From Bradyrhizobiaceae bacterium (GTDB taxonomy: Bacteria; Pseudomonadota; Alphaproteobacteria; Rhizobiales; Xanthobacteraceae): a stretch of 64,000 nt of DNA. The notes under the pieces are model-generated. The model worked only from the letters and a program-made list of their open reading frames with translations. It made no database searches and was not told the DNA's origin. The translations under genes and the position numbers were made by a program. Each line of letters begins with the position of its first letter. The first letter of the stretch is position 1. The stretch lies in NCBI GenBank assembly GCA_003963145.1, contig RXJJ01000002.1:238909-302908 (forward strand), in the 5' to 3' direction. Below are positions 1 to 10,000 of the stretch, piece after piece.

Positions 1-239
1 ACGAGGCATGGATCAGGGACGACAAGGGCAAGATCGTGGTCTTCCCGCTGATGGGCTATGAGACCATGGTGGTGGAGAACCGCGCGCTGGCGCTGCGGCT
101 GCCCTTCATGGTTCAGGGCGATAAACCGGACATGCCGAGCGGCAACATCCAGCTCATCATCAGCAACGCCAAGGACGCCCGCGAATTCGCGCGCGACATT
201 CTGGCGGCGGCGGAGCGGATCGAAAACGCGAAGGCCTGA
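1..239 (+). CDS. C-terminal part of a hypothetical protein, cut by the window edge
   Basis: An open frame enters from the left edge (first full codon at base 3) and stops at 237-239 after about 78 residues. The visible part contains a hydrophobic stretch around VVFPLMGYETMVVENRALA and ends in an Ala/Glu-rich helix. A GTG at 36 could be read as a start, but the frame continues upstream of it, so this is probably the tail of a longer gene. I recognise no domain. It converges with the LprI-like gene, whose stop lies 6 bases away. Confidence 0.6.
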   Translation, partial: EAWIRDDKGKIVVFPLMGYETMVVENRALALRLPFMVQGDKPDMPSGNIQLIISNAKDAREFARDILAAAERIENAKA

Positions 240-245
240 TTTCGC

Positions 246-602
246 TCAGAACGGGCCGTGCGAGGCGATCCCGGTCATGACGGCCTCAAGCTGCCTGATG
301 CGGGTCCGGTAGGCGTTCTTCAGGCAGGCGACGTCGGCGCGGCAGGCTTCGCGCTGGGTTAAAAAGGCTCGCTGCTCGTCCTGGATATTGCCGCGCTGGC
401 CCATGGCGACGAGCGATGTGGTGATCTCGAACAAAGTCGCCACCCTCGCCTCGAACTGCCCAAGCTCGTAGTCCGAGCAGATCGCTTTTTCGGATGGAGA
501 CGATGCCTTGCCGCAGTCGAGCGGCGCATAGCCGGCAGCATTGGCCGGGGATATTGCTGCGCCAAGCGCCGCCATGATGATGATCGGAAACAACCGCGCC
601 AT
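246..602 (-). CDS. Exported LprI-like (DUF1311) protein
   Basis: The protein has 118 residues with an N-terminal signal peptide (MARLFPIIIMAALGAAISPANA). The mature part has four Cys spaced as in lysozyme-inhibitor LprI-type (DUF1311) domains: DCGKA, AICSD, REACRADVACL. The family also shows the AICSD...L...D core and a trailing R-x-R-x-L-E helix, both present. Members sit in the periplasm or envelope, and some inhibit lysozyme, but the function here is inferred only. The start at 602 was preferred to an upstream in-frame ATG at 647 because it begins directly at the signal peptide and has a GGCAGGCGG purine-rich site just upstream. Confidence 0.75.
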   Translation of the reverse strand: MARLFPIIIMAALGAAISPANAAGYAPLDCGKASSPSEKAICSDYELGQFEARVATLFEITTSLVAMGQRGNIQDEQRAFLTQREACRADVACLKNAYRTRIRQLEAVMTGIASHGPF

Positions 603-777
603 GAACCGCCTGCCTTTTGGGTGCCTTGCACTAAGTTTAGCCCGCACCCTCGATCGATAAAACAGATAGGGATTGTCCCTTAGACTGATTTGATCGCCAA
701 ACTCGAAATTGGATTTGCCTGCCTTCAGGTTCGCCGATAGCCTATCGTTATTTTTACAATGGGTTTTGGGGGTTCAA

Positions 778-1425
778 ATGAGTGATTCAGCTACAATTAC
801 AACAGTCGTGACATCTCTGAAGACTCTTCGGGACAACTACAAAGAGCAGCTGAAGGACATTCCGCAATACGCGGCCTATCTCGAATTGGGGAAGCTGACG
901 GCAAAGGCCAGTGACGCCTTGGGAATTCCAGCCGGCACCGACGGCCCTTCACCCGCCCATGATGTTCTTTTCGCTCTGGCGCAGGCGCAATCCAAATTCG
1001 CCGATCATCTTGCGACCGTGCCGGAATATGGTGCGCTGCTGGCCATCGACAAACTGATCGACGATCTGAATGTGATCTTGCGGCCGGCCGAGGTCGCTTC
1101 CGAACCCGAATCCGTTTCAGAGCCGGCTGTCGAGACGGCGGAAACGGTCGAAGTTGCTTCGGCCGAAGTTCCCGGCACGAACGTGAGCTATGCCAGCCCG
1201 GTCGATGAAGCTCTGTCGGAGGTCGGGTCCTTGTCAGGTCTGCCGACCGGTGAAATCGAGCCAGACGCGGTAGCCGAAACAGCAGCCGTCCCTGCCGAGG
1301 AACCGGCATATGGCGGATTTGCCCATACGCCGCAACCTGCCGCCGAGACATCCGCGGTTCCGACGACCATTGTCGCGTACGACACACCAGCCGCGGAGAC
1401 CACAGGGGCCGAACGCGCCGCCTGA
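778..1425 (+). CDS. Hypothetical acidic Ala/Glu/Val-rich protein
   Basis: The protein has 215 residues. The first ~110 look globular and helical (SDSATITT...NYKEQLKDIPQYAAYLELGKL, then a second similar segment FADHLATVPEYGALLAIDKL). These two segments share an xxPxYxAxLxxxKL pattern and could be a degenerate internal repeat. The rest is low-complexity, acidic and rich in Ala, Val, Glu and Pro, probably disordered. The ATG at 778 was chosen because GGGGG lies 5 bases upstream; an in-frame ATG at 709 has no such site. No signal peptide or membrane segment is visible, and I recognise no family. A strong terminator follows. Confidence 0.75.
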   Translation: MSDSATITTVVTSLKTLRDNYKEQLKDIPQYAAYLELGKLTAKASDALGIPAGTDGPSPAHDVLFALAQAQSKFADHLATVPEYGALLAIDKLIDDLNVILRPAEVASEPESVSEPAVETAETVEVASAEVPGTNVSYASPVDEALSEVGSLSGLPTGEIEPDAVAETAAVPAEEPAYGGFAHTPQPAAETSAVPTTIVAYDTPAAETTGAERAA

Positions 1426-1451
1426 TCGTTGTCCTTGCTTTCGAATTTTTG

Positions 1452-1482
1452 CGCCGCACTTCTTCGGGAGTGCGGCGTTTTT
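1452..1482 (+). terminator. Rho-independent terminator
   Basis: A perfect 9-bp stem CGCCGCACT (1452-1460) / AGTGCGGCG (1469-1477) with loop TCTTCGGG is followed by TTTTTA. It lies 26 bases after the stop of the acidic hypothetical gene. Confidence 0.9.
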
Positions 1483-1578
1483 ATTGCGAGTGCCAAGAGG
1501 CAGGCCATGGAGCACGCCTCTTAACAATCGATTTACCAAGCCGGTCCTACCCTGGTGCGATACTGGGGATTCGTCATC

Positions 1579-1788
1579 ATGCTCGATGAAACCATCAAAA
1601 ATGTTCAGGACCTGGAAAGGCTCGTTGCCGGCAAAACCACGGACCAATTGAACGCACGTATTGCAATCCGGGGATGCCTGAAGGAGCTGCGCGCCATCGC
1701 AGCCCGGGCCGACGATCGGCCGCACTGCAGCGCCGGGACGGTTTTGCCCTTCATCTTCCGTGCGCCGTCATTGAGCCCCGCTCCGTAG
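1579..1788 (+). CDS. Small hypothetical protein
   Basis: A 69-residue frame starts at ATG 1579 with a GGGGA site about 10 bases upstream. It begins MLDETIKNVQDLERLV and its first ~45 residues are predicted helical and charged; the C-terminal tail is Pro-rich and looks random. No family is recognised. It is supported by the ribosome site and the regular N-terminal composition, but the tail may reflect a shifted or decayed end. Confidence 0.4.
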   Translation: MLDETIKNVQDLERLVAGKTTDQLNARIAIRGCLKELRAIAARADDRPHCSAGTVLPFIFRAPSLSPAP

Positions 1789-1845
1789 CACGGGCGGGAA
1801 CCCGCCGGCGTCGAGCGGCAGCCACAAAGTCTGATTTTTGGAGAT

Positions 1846-1920
1846 TGGCTCCCCGGGCTGGATTCGAACCAGCGACCATTCGATTAACAGTCGAATGCTC
1901 TACCGCTGAGCTACCGAGGA
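1846..1920 (-). tRNA. tRNA-Asn (GTT)
   Basis: On the minus strand the cloverleaf runs from 1920 (TCCTCGG acceptor arm) to 1849, with an encoded CCA at 1848-1846. The anticodon loop CTGTTAA gives anticodon GTT, and the T-loop is GTTCGAATC. The acceptor pairs with CCGGGGA with one T-G wobble. Confidence 0.95.
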
Positions 1921-2031
1921 ATAACTGCCGAAGCAGTGGGGGCGCATATAACAAAGGCCCCGAGTCTTGCAAAGGGCTAAATCCTGGACGCCGGGATTTA
2001 AGCCGGACCTTCAAGAATACACACTAAGTCT

Positions 2032-2105
2032 TGGAGGCCACGACCAGAATTGAACTGGTGTAAACGGTTTTGCAGACCGCTGCGTAACCACTCCGCCACG
2101 TGGCC
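2032..2105 (-). tRNA. tRNA-Cys (GCA)
   Basis: The minus-strand cloverleaf starts at 2105 (GGCCACG) and ends at 2035, with an encoded CCA to 2032. The anticodon loop is TCTGCAAA, giving GCA. The T-loop reads GTTCAATTC, a small departure from the usual GTTCGATTC. It lies upstream of tRNA-Asn on the same strand, so the two may share a transcript. Confidence 0.95.
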
Positions 2106-2373
2106 CCAAGAGGCGAAACTCATATCTGGTATCAAATACTTAGGCAAGCGGCCGCGCCTCGTTCCCCACTCTCCTGAAACAGAAACCCGCGTCATTCCAA
2201 AGCGCTGCATGCTTTCAGTCGATGCGCAATCCGTGCGAGGATGTAGCCGGCCCCAACCTGCCCTCCCGTCGATCGGCGCTGAATTCGGTGCTGACTGGCT
2301 CACGATTAACAACCGGCGGACGGCCTGATAGTGAAACACTGGCCATGATCCATTTTCGTTGTGCGGGGGAGCG

Positions 2374-3345
2374 ATGACCACGGCTTTGAACATCGTCTCG
2401 TCCTCGGACGAAGGCTATGTCGGCAATTACTGCGCGCTGCTGCATTCCGCCTGGCTCTATCATCCGGACGCCCGGTTTTTCCTGCTTGACTGCGGGATCG
2501 CGCCGCAAAGCCTGTCGCGATTGCTTGCCTTCGCAGCGGAGCGATCGATCGATCTTTCGATTGTGGACGCCAAGGACAGGCTCGCGTCCGAACTCCCGCA
2601 TTACAACAAGCGCTCTGCGTTCGGCCGTGTGCTGATCCCGGAGCTTTTGCCGGCCGGAATTGAACGGGCCATCTATCTCGACGCCGACATGACCGTTGTC
2701 GGAGATCTCACCGCGCTCCACGAGGCGGATCTGGGCGATGCCGTCGCTGGCGTTTGCCTCGACGGGCTGCCGTCCGGCCTCAAACGCGAGGAGGAAGTCC
2801 AGAAATTCGATTACGCCGGCGCCTATTTCAACAGCGGAATGCTTCTGCTCGATTTTGCAAAGTGGCTCCGGGAAGGCATTGCACGCCAGACCATCGCCTT
2901 TGCCAATGAAAACCCCGAGAGGCTTCTCGCCATGGATCAATCGGCGTTAAATCTGATCCTGCACGGCCGCGTCAAAATCCTTCCGAACATCTGGAATTTT
3001 TTCAATGTCGAGAACGGAGCAGTGAATTTTGCGGATGTTCGCATCGTCCATCACACGAACGGACGTCGCCCATGGGTCGGATATTCCCCTTTTTCGGATA
3101 TCTATCATTTTCACAGAAGCCGCACGCCATTTGCGATCCCGCCGACCACCAGGACTTTTTCCGACAAGGCCGCCATTGTCAGACGCATCGCGCTGTCGTG
3201 GGTCTGGCCCAAATACCGGCGCCATGCCCGCAGGGATCGTCTGAAGGCGCTCGCGGAGAGCGCGATAACTCAACCCGCCGTGAAAAACGCGAGCGCCAAA
3301 ATGGCCCGCGTGTCCACTGGCATCCGCGATGCAGTCACCACATGA
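2374..3345 (+). CDS. Glycosyltransferase family 8 protein
   Basis: The 323-residue protein begins with the GT8 pattern ALNIVSSSDEGYVGNYCALLHS and contains the diagnostic metal-binding D-x-D as YLDADMTVVGD near residue 110, followed by YFNSGMLLLDFAKW (the conserved FNSG sugar-binding region) and a late HHTNGRRPW stretch containing the His of the third GT8 motif. GT8 enzymes move galactose or glucose from nucleotide sugars onto lipopolysaccharide or other glycans; the acceptor here is unknown. ATG 2374 has a GGGGGA site 5 bases upstream and was preferred to GTG 2359. The next gene overlaps or abuts its end, suggesting cotranscription. Confidence 0.88.
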   Translation: MTTALNIVSSSDEGYVGNYCALLHSAWLYHPDARFFLLDCGIAPQSLSRLLAFAAERSIDLSIVDAKDRLASELPHYNKRSAFGRVLIPELLPAGIERAIYLDADMTVVGDLTALHEADLGDAVAGVCLDGLPSGLKREEEVQKFDYAGAYFNSGMLLLDFAKWLREGIARQTIAFANENPERLLAMDQSALNLILHGRVKILPNIWNFFNVENGAVNFADVRIVHHTNGRRPWVGYSPFSDIYHFHRSRTPFAIPPTTRTFSDKAAIVRRIALSWVWPKYRRHARRDRLKALAESAITQPAVKNASAKMARVSTGIRDAVTT

Positions 3346-3355
3346 GCATATCCGC

Positions 3356-4222
3356 GTGATAAAAACGAAAATCGCGCTGGCCGCATGGATGATCGCCGCG
3401 GCATTTCCGGTCCTGGTGTCCCCTGCCTGGTCCGCCGAGGATGTTCCGCCGGCTCCCGCGTCGGCGGAAATACCGATCGATCTCGACAAGGCGGGACGCG
3501 GCGGCGATCTTGCCGCCCGCGCGGTGGTGCGGCTTCTGTGTCCGGCGCTGAACAGCGCCAGCAGCGGCTTCCTCCACAAGAGCGGCAACATCATCACCAG
3601 CGAAAGCGCGGTTCACGATTGCAGCTTTCCCGCGATGGTGATGGCCGATGGCAAGGTCTCGCCCGTGACAGTTGTCGCGGCCGATCAGTATCGCGATCTG
3701 GCGATCGTCAAGCCAAGCGCGCCACTGGACGCCAAATCGTTGCCGATCGCGAGCGGCGATACGATCAGGATCGGCATGCAGGTTGCCACATGGGGATTTC
3801 CGAGCGGCTATTTCGGCCTGACGCCGATGCTGAGCGTCGGTTATCTCGCCGGCACCGATTTGAACCAGACCGGCGCGGGCAAGCCCGTCAAGCAATGGGT
3901 CGTGAACGGACTGTTCAACGGCGGCAACACGGGCGGCCCGCTGATCGACACGGCGACCGGTGAAGTCTTCGGCGTGATCACGACCAAGCTTGCGCCGCTC
4001 ACGATCGACACCACGGCGATGCTGCGCGCGCTGGAAAATTCGACTGCGGGTCCGGCCTATGCCGGCACCACCTCGGACGGCAAGCAGGTGACGGTGACAG
4101 AGGGGCAACTGGTCGGACGGGTTGTGAACGAGTTACGCCGTCAGGTTCAGCTTGTCGTCGGCAAGGCGGTAATGCGCGACGACCTCATCGCCTTCCTCAA
4201 GGCCAACAATATCGAGCCGTGA
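3356..4222 (+). CDS. Exported trypsin-like (S1C) protein with Thr in place of the catalytic Ser
   Basis: The protein has 288 residues if started at GTG 3356, which gives a clean signal peptide (IKTKIALAAWMIAAAFPVLV, cleavage after AWSA). ATG 3329 is an alternative that overlaps the previous gene. The trypsin fold is readable: SGFLHKSGNIITSESAVHD with His near residue 87, DQYRDLAIVK with Asp near 114, and GGNTGGPLIDTATGEVFGVIT. The last normally reads GNSGGP; here the nucleophile codon at 3929-3931 is ACG (Thr192). No PDZ domain follows. Thr at this position usually abolishes serine-protease activity, so the protein may be a binding pseudoprotease; weak activity cannot be excluded. Confidence 0.8.
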   Translation: MIKTKIALAAWMIAAAFPVLVSPAWSAEDVPPAPASAEIPIDLDKAGRGGDLAARAVVRLLCPALNSASSGFLHKSGNIITSESAVHDCSFPAMVMADGKVSPVTVVAADQYRDLAIVKPSAPLDAKSLPIASGDTIRIGMQVATWGFPSGYFGLTPMLSVGYLAGTDLNQTGAGKPVKQWVVNGLFNGGNTGGPLIDTATGEVFGVITTKLAPLTIDTTAMLRALENSTAGPAYAGTTSDGKQVTVTEGQLVGRVVNELRRQVQLVVGKAVMRDDLIAFLKANNIEP

Positions 4223-4230
4223 CGCCCGCG

Positions 4231-4950
4231 CTATTTGCGCTTGCGGCGCCAGTCGCGTTTCTTGGGCTTCGGTGCGATATGCGGCGTCTCCGCCTGCACC
4301 TGCCGGTAACGCGTCAGCATGCGTTCAAACGCGCCGAGCAGCGCGGCTTCGATCTGCTCGTTTTTGTTGAGCCGGCCAAGCACCATCGCCGCCGCCTCGA
4401 TGGTGGACAGTCCGTCGCTGCGCGGCTCGCGCCGCAATTTACCATAGAGCGAAGGCCGTGACGGGTTGAGGATGATGCGGCGGCATTTCAGCATCCAGGC
4501 GTTACGCCACCACAGCGCCTTGGCCTGGCTCCATGTGCCGTCCAGAAGGATAATGCCCTCCAGACTGTTGAGGATCGCGCGCTGCCCCTCCTCGATCTCG
4601 CCCTTGCGGCCGATCGCCACGACGTCGTCATCCGTGTCAAGGTCAGCCACCTTGGATGAACCGAGATAAAGGATGCCCCAGCGCGAGGGATCGACGTCGC
4701 GGCCGAGAATCTTCGACAGGCTCGGCCAGGACAGGCCGACTTTCACGGTCGCGTTGGCGAAATGCATTGCCGTCAGCCGCGCGGTGCCGAGCAGACGGTC
4801 CTGCTCCTGCGGATGCATCAGGATCAGAAGCTCGATCCGGCTGTCCAGCGGCGTCACGCTCTCACAAATGCACAGCGGCAGCGGCTTGCCGCATTGCGGA
4901 CATTCCGGGATGTCCTCAACGGAATCCGCCGGATGAATATTTCGAGACAT
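4231..4950 (-). CDS. DTW domain protein, likely tRNA-uridine aminocarboxypropyltransferase
   Basis: The 239-residue protein has the DTW-domain hallmarks: an N-terminal Cys cluster CPQCGKPLPLCIC, HPQEQDRLLGTARL, and the name-giving LLDGTWSQAKAL, followed by RREPRSDGLSTIEAAA. Enzymes of this family (TapT/YfiP and human DTWD1/2) transfer the 3-amino-3-carboxypropyl group of S-adenosylmethionine to a tRNA uridine (acp3U). The C-terminus is very basic (PKPKKRDWRRKRK), consistent with RNA binding. It converges with the trypsin-like gene with an 8-base gap. Confidence 0.88.
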   Translation of the reverse strand: MSRNIHPADSVEDIPECPQCGKPLPLCICESVTPLDSRIELLILMHPQEQDRLLGTARLTAMHFANATVKVGLSWPSLSKILGRDVDPSRWGILYLGSSKVADLDTDDDVVAIGRKGEIEEGQRAILNSLEGIILLDGTWSQAKALWWRNAWMLKCRRIILNPSRPSLYGKLRREPRSDGLSTIEAAAMVLGRLNKNEQIEAALLGAFERMLTRYRQVQAETPHIAPKPKKRDWRRKRK

Positions 4951-4999
4951 GCGGCACGCTATACGCTACGTGCAATGTCTCATCAACAGCGCGAAACCG

Positions 5000-6952
5000 T
5001 CAGGCAGCGGATCGTTTCGGTGCCGGCGCACGATGACGCAGCCAGCGTCCGAGCAGCTTGCGGCGGCCCTTGCGCGGAATGAGTTCGATATCGCTGACCA
5101 GCTTCGCGCCTCCCTTGCGCCGCTCCAGCATGATCTTGCGGCTGTGAAAGGCTTCAAGCTCGGGCCTGTGCGCCACGCTGACGATGGTCGCATCCTTGAG
5201 CTCGTTGTTGATGAGGCCCATCATCTTGTCCTGACTGGGTTCGTCCAGCGCAGAGGTCGATTCATCGAGGACGATGATGTCGGGCCTGTGCAGCAGCAGC
5301 CGCGCGAACGCCAGTCTTTGCTTTTCGCCGCCCGACAGGGTCTGGTCCCAGGGCGCCTCGTCTTCGATTTTCTCTTTCAGATGACCGAGGCCGACCTTGT
5401 CCAGCGCCTCGCCGATCTGCTCCACCGTCCAGTCATCCGCCGCCGCCGGATAGGCGGCCGCACGGCGCAGGGTGCCGACCGGGATGTAAGGCTTCTGCGG
5501 AAGCATGAAGAGGCGGCGATCGGGATGAATATCGACGCTGCCGCCGCCCCACGGCCAAAGCCCTGCGATCGCGCGCACCAGCGTGCTTTTGCCGCTGCCC
5601 GACTCGCCGGCCACCAGTACCCGCTCGCCGGGCTCGATCACGACTTCGGTTTCGCCGACGACAGCGGTGCCGTCGTTGAGCGCCACCGACAAATCGTTGA
5701 GTTTCATCATGGCATCGTCATCGGTTTCGCCGCGGTCGATGCGGTTCTTGCCCTCGCCGGTTTCGGCCCGCTCCAGACCGTCGAGCGACATCATCAGCGA
5801 GGCAATGCGGCGGGCGCCCGCATTCCATTCGGCGAGCCGGGGATAATTATCGACCAGCCAGCCGAACGCGGCCTGCACGATGGTGAAGGCGGATGCTGCC
5901 TGCATCACCTGCCCCAGCGTCATGCTGCCGTCGAGGAATTTCGGAGCGCAGAGCAGGATCGGCACCACGGGCGCGATCAGGCTCGAACCTTGCGATACGA
6001 TGGTGGTGCGCATGTATTGGCCGCACAGCCTCGTCCATTCCTTAAGGACATTGGCGAAAGACTTGTCGATACCGGCGCGTTCCTCTTCCTCTCCGCCAAG
6101 CAGCGCGATGCTTTCGCCGTTTTCGCGGACACGGGTCAGCGCAAAGCGGTAGTCCGCCTCCGACTGATTCTTGCTTTCGGAGATCGAGACGAAATTGCGT
6201 CCGATCACAACCATCGAACCGCTGGCAATCAGGGCATAGACGATCGCAGCGATCACAAGAAAGCCGGGAATGGTGATTGAGGTGCCGCCGGTCTCCAGTG
6301 TCAGCGCGCCGCCGATGGTCCACAGCACCACGATGAAGGTTGTCGCAGACAGAAACGCCTGCGTGACGCCGGAGGCGAAATCGACCGGCGCGTCGGTCGC
6401 GATACGCAGGTCTTCCGCAATTCTGTACTCCGGGTTCTGGTGGTCGCCCTGAACGAGATTGAGCTGATAGTAGCGCCCGTTCTTCAGCCAGCGTGAAATG
6501 ACGGCGTTGGTCAGCCATTGCCGCCAGCGGCGCTGGATGCTCATGCGGGCATAGACCTGCGCAACGCCCAGCATCACGCTGGAGATCGCCAGCGGAAAGA
6601 AAATGCTGGTCAGATATACGACCGCGGAGGCATTTTTCTTTTCAATGGCGTCGAAGATAGACCTGTTCCAGACGTTGATGCGATACTGGACGAAGATGTT
6701 CAGGACGATGAGCGCGAACAGACCGCCAGTGAAGATCCACGCAAGCCTGCCGCCGTTTTTGCCCCAGTAACCGCGCGCACTGATCCAGAATCGCGTCAGC
6801 AGATATTCACGGCGAAGCTCTTCGGCTTCCTCCTCGGTCAGCTCGGGATCGGTCTCCACAAGCTCGGGAGGCGGTGGTTCGACTGACTTCCCGTCCTCCG
6901 TGACAATTTCCTGGATAGGAGGCTGTTTTTCTTTCGCTTGTGGCTTTGCCAT
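5000..6952 (-). CDS. ABC transporter, fused permease-ATPase of the SbmA/BacA-like (ABC_membrane_2) type
   Basis: The 650-residue half-transporter has an acidic cytoplasmic N-terminus (1-50), a transmembrane domain (about 70-380, with RINVWNRSIFDAIEKKN typical of the SbmA/BacA-like family), and a C-terminal ATPase with Walker A GESGSGKST (449-457), signature LSGGEKQ (539-545) and Walker B DIIVLDE (558-564). The fold matches the group that includes Bradyrhizobium BclA and mycobacterial Rv1819c, importers of peptides and hydrophilic compounds. Substrate is not evident. It lies 56 bases after the RND pump genes on the same strand, so it may be the last gene of that operon or have its own promoter. 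Confidence 0.88.
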   Translation of the reverse strand: MAKPQAKEKQPPIQEIVTEDGKSVEPPPPELVETDPELTEEEAEELRREYLLTRFWISARGYWGKNGGRLAWIFTGGLFALIVLNIFVQYRINVWNRSIFDAIEKKNASAVVYLTSIFFPLAISSVMLGVAQVYARMSIQRRWRQWLTNAVISRWLKNGRYYQLNLVQGDHQNPEYRIAEDLRIATDAPVDFASGVTQAFLSATTFIVVLWTIGGALTLETGGTSITIPGFLVIAAIVYALIASGSMVVIGRNFVSISESKNQSEADYRFALTRVRENGESIALLGGEEEERAGIDKSFANVLKEWTRLCGQYMRTTIVSQGSSLIAPVVPILLCAPKFLDGSMTLGQVMQAASAFTIVQAAFGWLVDNYPRLAEWNAGARRIASLMMSLDGLERAETGEGKNRIDRGETDDDAMMKLNDLSVALNDGTAVVGETEVVIEPGERVLVAGESGSGKSTLVRAIAGLWPWGGGSVDIHPDRRLFMLPQKPYIPVGTLRRAAAYPAAADDWTVEQIGEALDKVGLGHLKEKIEDEAPWDQTLSGGEKQRLAFARLLLHRPDIIVLDESTSALDEPSQDKMMGLINNELKDATIVSVAHRPELEAFHSRKIMLERRKGGAKLVSDIELIPRKGRRKLLGRWLRHRAPAPKRSAA

Positions 6953-7008
6953 GGGCCGATAACGGAGGTGGAACCCGAAAGTTCCACACCACCTTCACGC
7001 ACCCGTGA

Positions 7009-10000
7009 CTATTCCGCCGGCGATGCTTGAGGCACGGGATCGCGGCTTTCGCGCCCACGCAGCCTGTCGATCAAAAGATAGATCACCGGCGTGGTGTAGA
7101 GAGTGAGGATTTGCGACACCAGCAAACCGCCGATGATGGTCACGCCGAGCGGCCTTCGCAATTCCGTGCCGGGACCGCTCGCCACCACCAGCGGCACGGC
7201 GGCGAGCAGCGCCGCCATCGTCGTCATGAGAATGGGACGAAAACGCGCCAGGCATGCCTCGAAAATCGATTCCTCCGACGACAGCCCGCGATGGCGCTCG
7301 CCCTCCAGCGCGAAATCGACGATCATGATGCCGTTCTTCTTCACGATGCCAATCAGGAGAATGACGCCGACGAAGGCGATCACGGTCAGCGGCATGCCGA
7401 CGATCAGGAGCGCCAGTAACGCGCCGAGACCGGCCGATGGCAGCGTGGAGATGATGGTCAGGGGATGGGCGAGGCTTTCGTACAGAATGCCGAGCACGAT
7501 GTAGACGGCAACGAGAGCGCCGAGAATCAGCAGCGGCATGTGTCCGGCCGTCTTCTGGCTGTCGGCGGCGTTGCCTTCGAAATAGCCGCGAATGCCTTCG
7601 GGCATGTGCAGTTCGGCGACGGCGCGCTGGATGTTGCCGGTCGCCGTTTCCAGCGGCACGTTGGGCAGCAGATTGAACGAGATCGTGGTGGACGGGAAAG
7701 AGCCGGTGTGGCGAACGGCGAGCGGCGCAAGACCTCGCGTGATCTTGACCAGCCCGAGCAACGGCACCTGCCCGTTGGTGCCATTCACGTAAATATGCGC
7801 GAGCTGCGACGGATCGGTCTGCAGTTTGGGATCGACTTCGAGCACCACCTGATACTGGTTCCGCTGGGTATAGATGTATGAAATCTGCCGCTGCGAAAAT
7901 GCGTTGTTCAGGGCGTTGTCGATGTCCTGCACTTCGACGCCGAGGCTGGAGGCCTTGTCGCGGTCAATCGCAAGATTGAGCTGCAATCCGGCGTCGTCGC
8001 TGTCGCTCGAAATATCCGTGATGCCTTCGACGCTCTCCATTCGCCGCCTCACGATCGGGGCCCATTTCTGCAGCAGCCCGAGATCGGCGCTCGACAGCGT
8101 ATATTGGTAATCGGAATCGCTCTGCCGCCCTCCGGAGCGGATGTCCTGCGCCGCCACCATGAACAGGCGGATGCCCGGAATCTTGCCGAGTTCACGGCGC
8201 AGCCGATCGATCACCAGCACCGTCGAGAGCCCTTCCCGCTCCTCAGGCGGCTTGAGCGAGATGAACATGGTGCCGCGGTTCGCGCCGCCGCCGCCCGGTC
8301 CGCCGCTTCCGCCGAGGATCGAGCCGATGCCGGCAACAGCCGGATCGGCCATCACCGTGTCCGCGACACGCTCCTGAAGGACTTTCATGGACTGAAATGA
8401 GGTATCGGCCGACGCCCGGGTCGAGCCGAAAATGAATCCGCTGTCGTCGGTCGGAAAATAACCTTTCGGCATTTTCGCATAGAGGACGACGGTGAGCGCA
8501 ATCGTGGCAAAGAACACGATCACGGTGGTGATCGGAAAACGCAACACAATACGCAATGTGCGCTCGTAGAATTTCAGAACGCGCGACAGAAAACCTTCGA
8601 CCGCGCGATCCAGCCACGTTTCATTGGCGGATGTCACGCCCTTGATGTAGTGCGCGCAGATCATCGGCGTGATCGTCAGCGACACCAGCGTCGACACCGC
8701 GATGGCGAACACCAGCGTCAGCGAGAATTCGCGCAGCAGCCGTCCCACGATTCCTTCCATGAAAATCAGTGGCGTGAACGCGGCGACCAGCGAGACGCTG
8801 ATCGAAAACACTGTAAAACCGATCTGCTTCGCGCCCTCCAGCGCGGCGCGATAGGGCGACAGGCCATGTTCGAGATTGCGGTACATGTTCTCGATCATGA
8901 CGATGGCGTCGTCGACCACGAAGCCGATGGAAATTGCAAGCGCCATCAGCGACAGATTGTCGATGGAAAAACCGGCCGCCCACATGCCCGCGCAGGTGCC
9001 GGCCAGCGCCAGTGGCACGGAAATGCCCGCGGCAATCGTCGGGACGGCGCGCCGCAGGAACACGAACACGACGAGCATCACCAGCACACATGTCGCCGCC
9101 AGCGTCCATTGCATGTCATCGACGCTGGCCCGAATCGTTCCGGTGCGGTCGGTCAGGGTCGAGATCGTTACCGCCGCCGGAATCCATTGCTTGAGCTGCG
9201 GCAGCAGGGTCTTGATGCGGTCCACCGTGTCGATCACGTTGGCGTCGGCCTGCTTGGTGATCTGAAGCAGCACCGCGGGCTGTTTGTTGAACCACGCAAT
9301 GGAACGGCTGGATCGCGTGGCGTCGATCACGGTGGCGACATCCGACAGGCGCATGAAATTGCCGTCGGAGCCTGCTAGCACGAGGTCCTTGAATTCCGCC
9401 GCCGTCCGCATCTGCGGATTGAGGCCGAGTGTCTCGCTCTGGCGTGCACCATCGAACGTGCCGACCGGACCGATGGCGTTGGCATTGACGATGGCGGTGC
9501 GGACGGAATCGGTCGAAAGCCCGGCATTGGCAAGCAGCACCGGGTTGAGCTGGACGCGCACCGCCGGCTGGTCCGCCCCGCTCACGGTGACCTCGCCGAC
9601 CCCCGGCACCTGCGCAAGGCGCTGCGCCACGATGGTGTCGGCAACGTCATAGACGGCACTCGACGACATCGTGTTCGACGTCAGCGCAATGATGAAAACC
9701 GGAGCAGCTGATGGATTGGCCTTGCGGAATGTCGGCTGCGTCGGCAAATCCGTCGGCAGATCGGCCTGCGCGGCGTTGATCGCCGCCTGCACGTCCCGCG
9801 CCGCCTTGTCGATATTGCGGCCAATCTCGAACTGCAGCTGGATGTTGGTCGAACCCAGCGAACTCGTCGAGGTAATCTGATTGACGCCGGAAATTTCCCC
9901 GAGCCGGCGCTCCAGCGGAGCCGCGACGGTCGCGGCCATCACCGATGGATCGGCGCCCGGCCGCGACGCGGACACGAAGATGGCGGGAAAGTCGACATTC

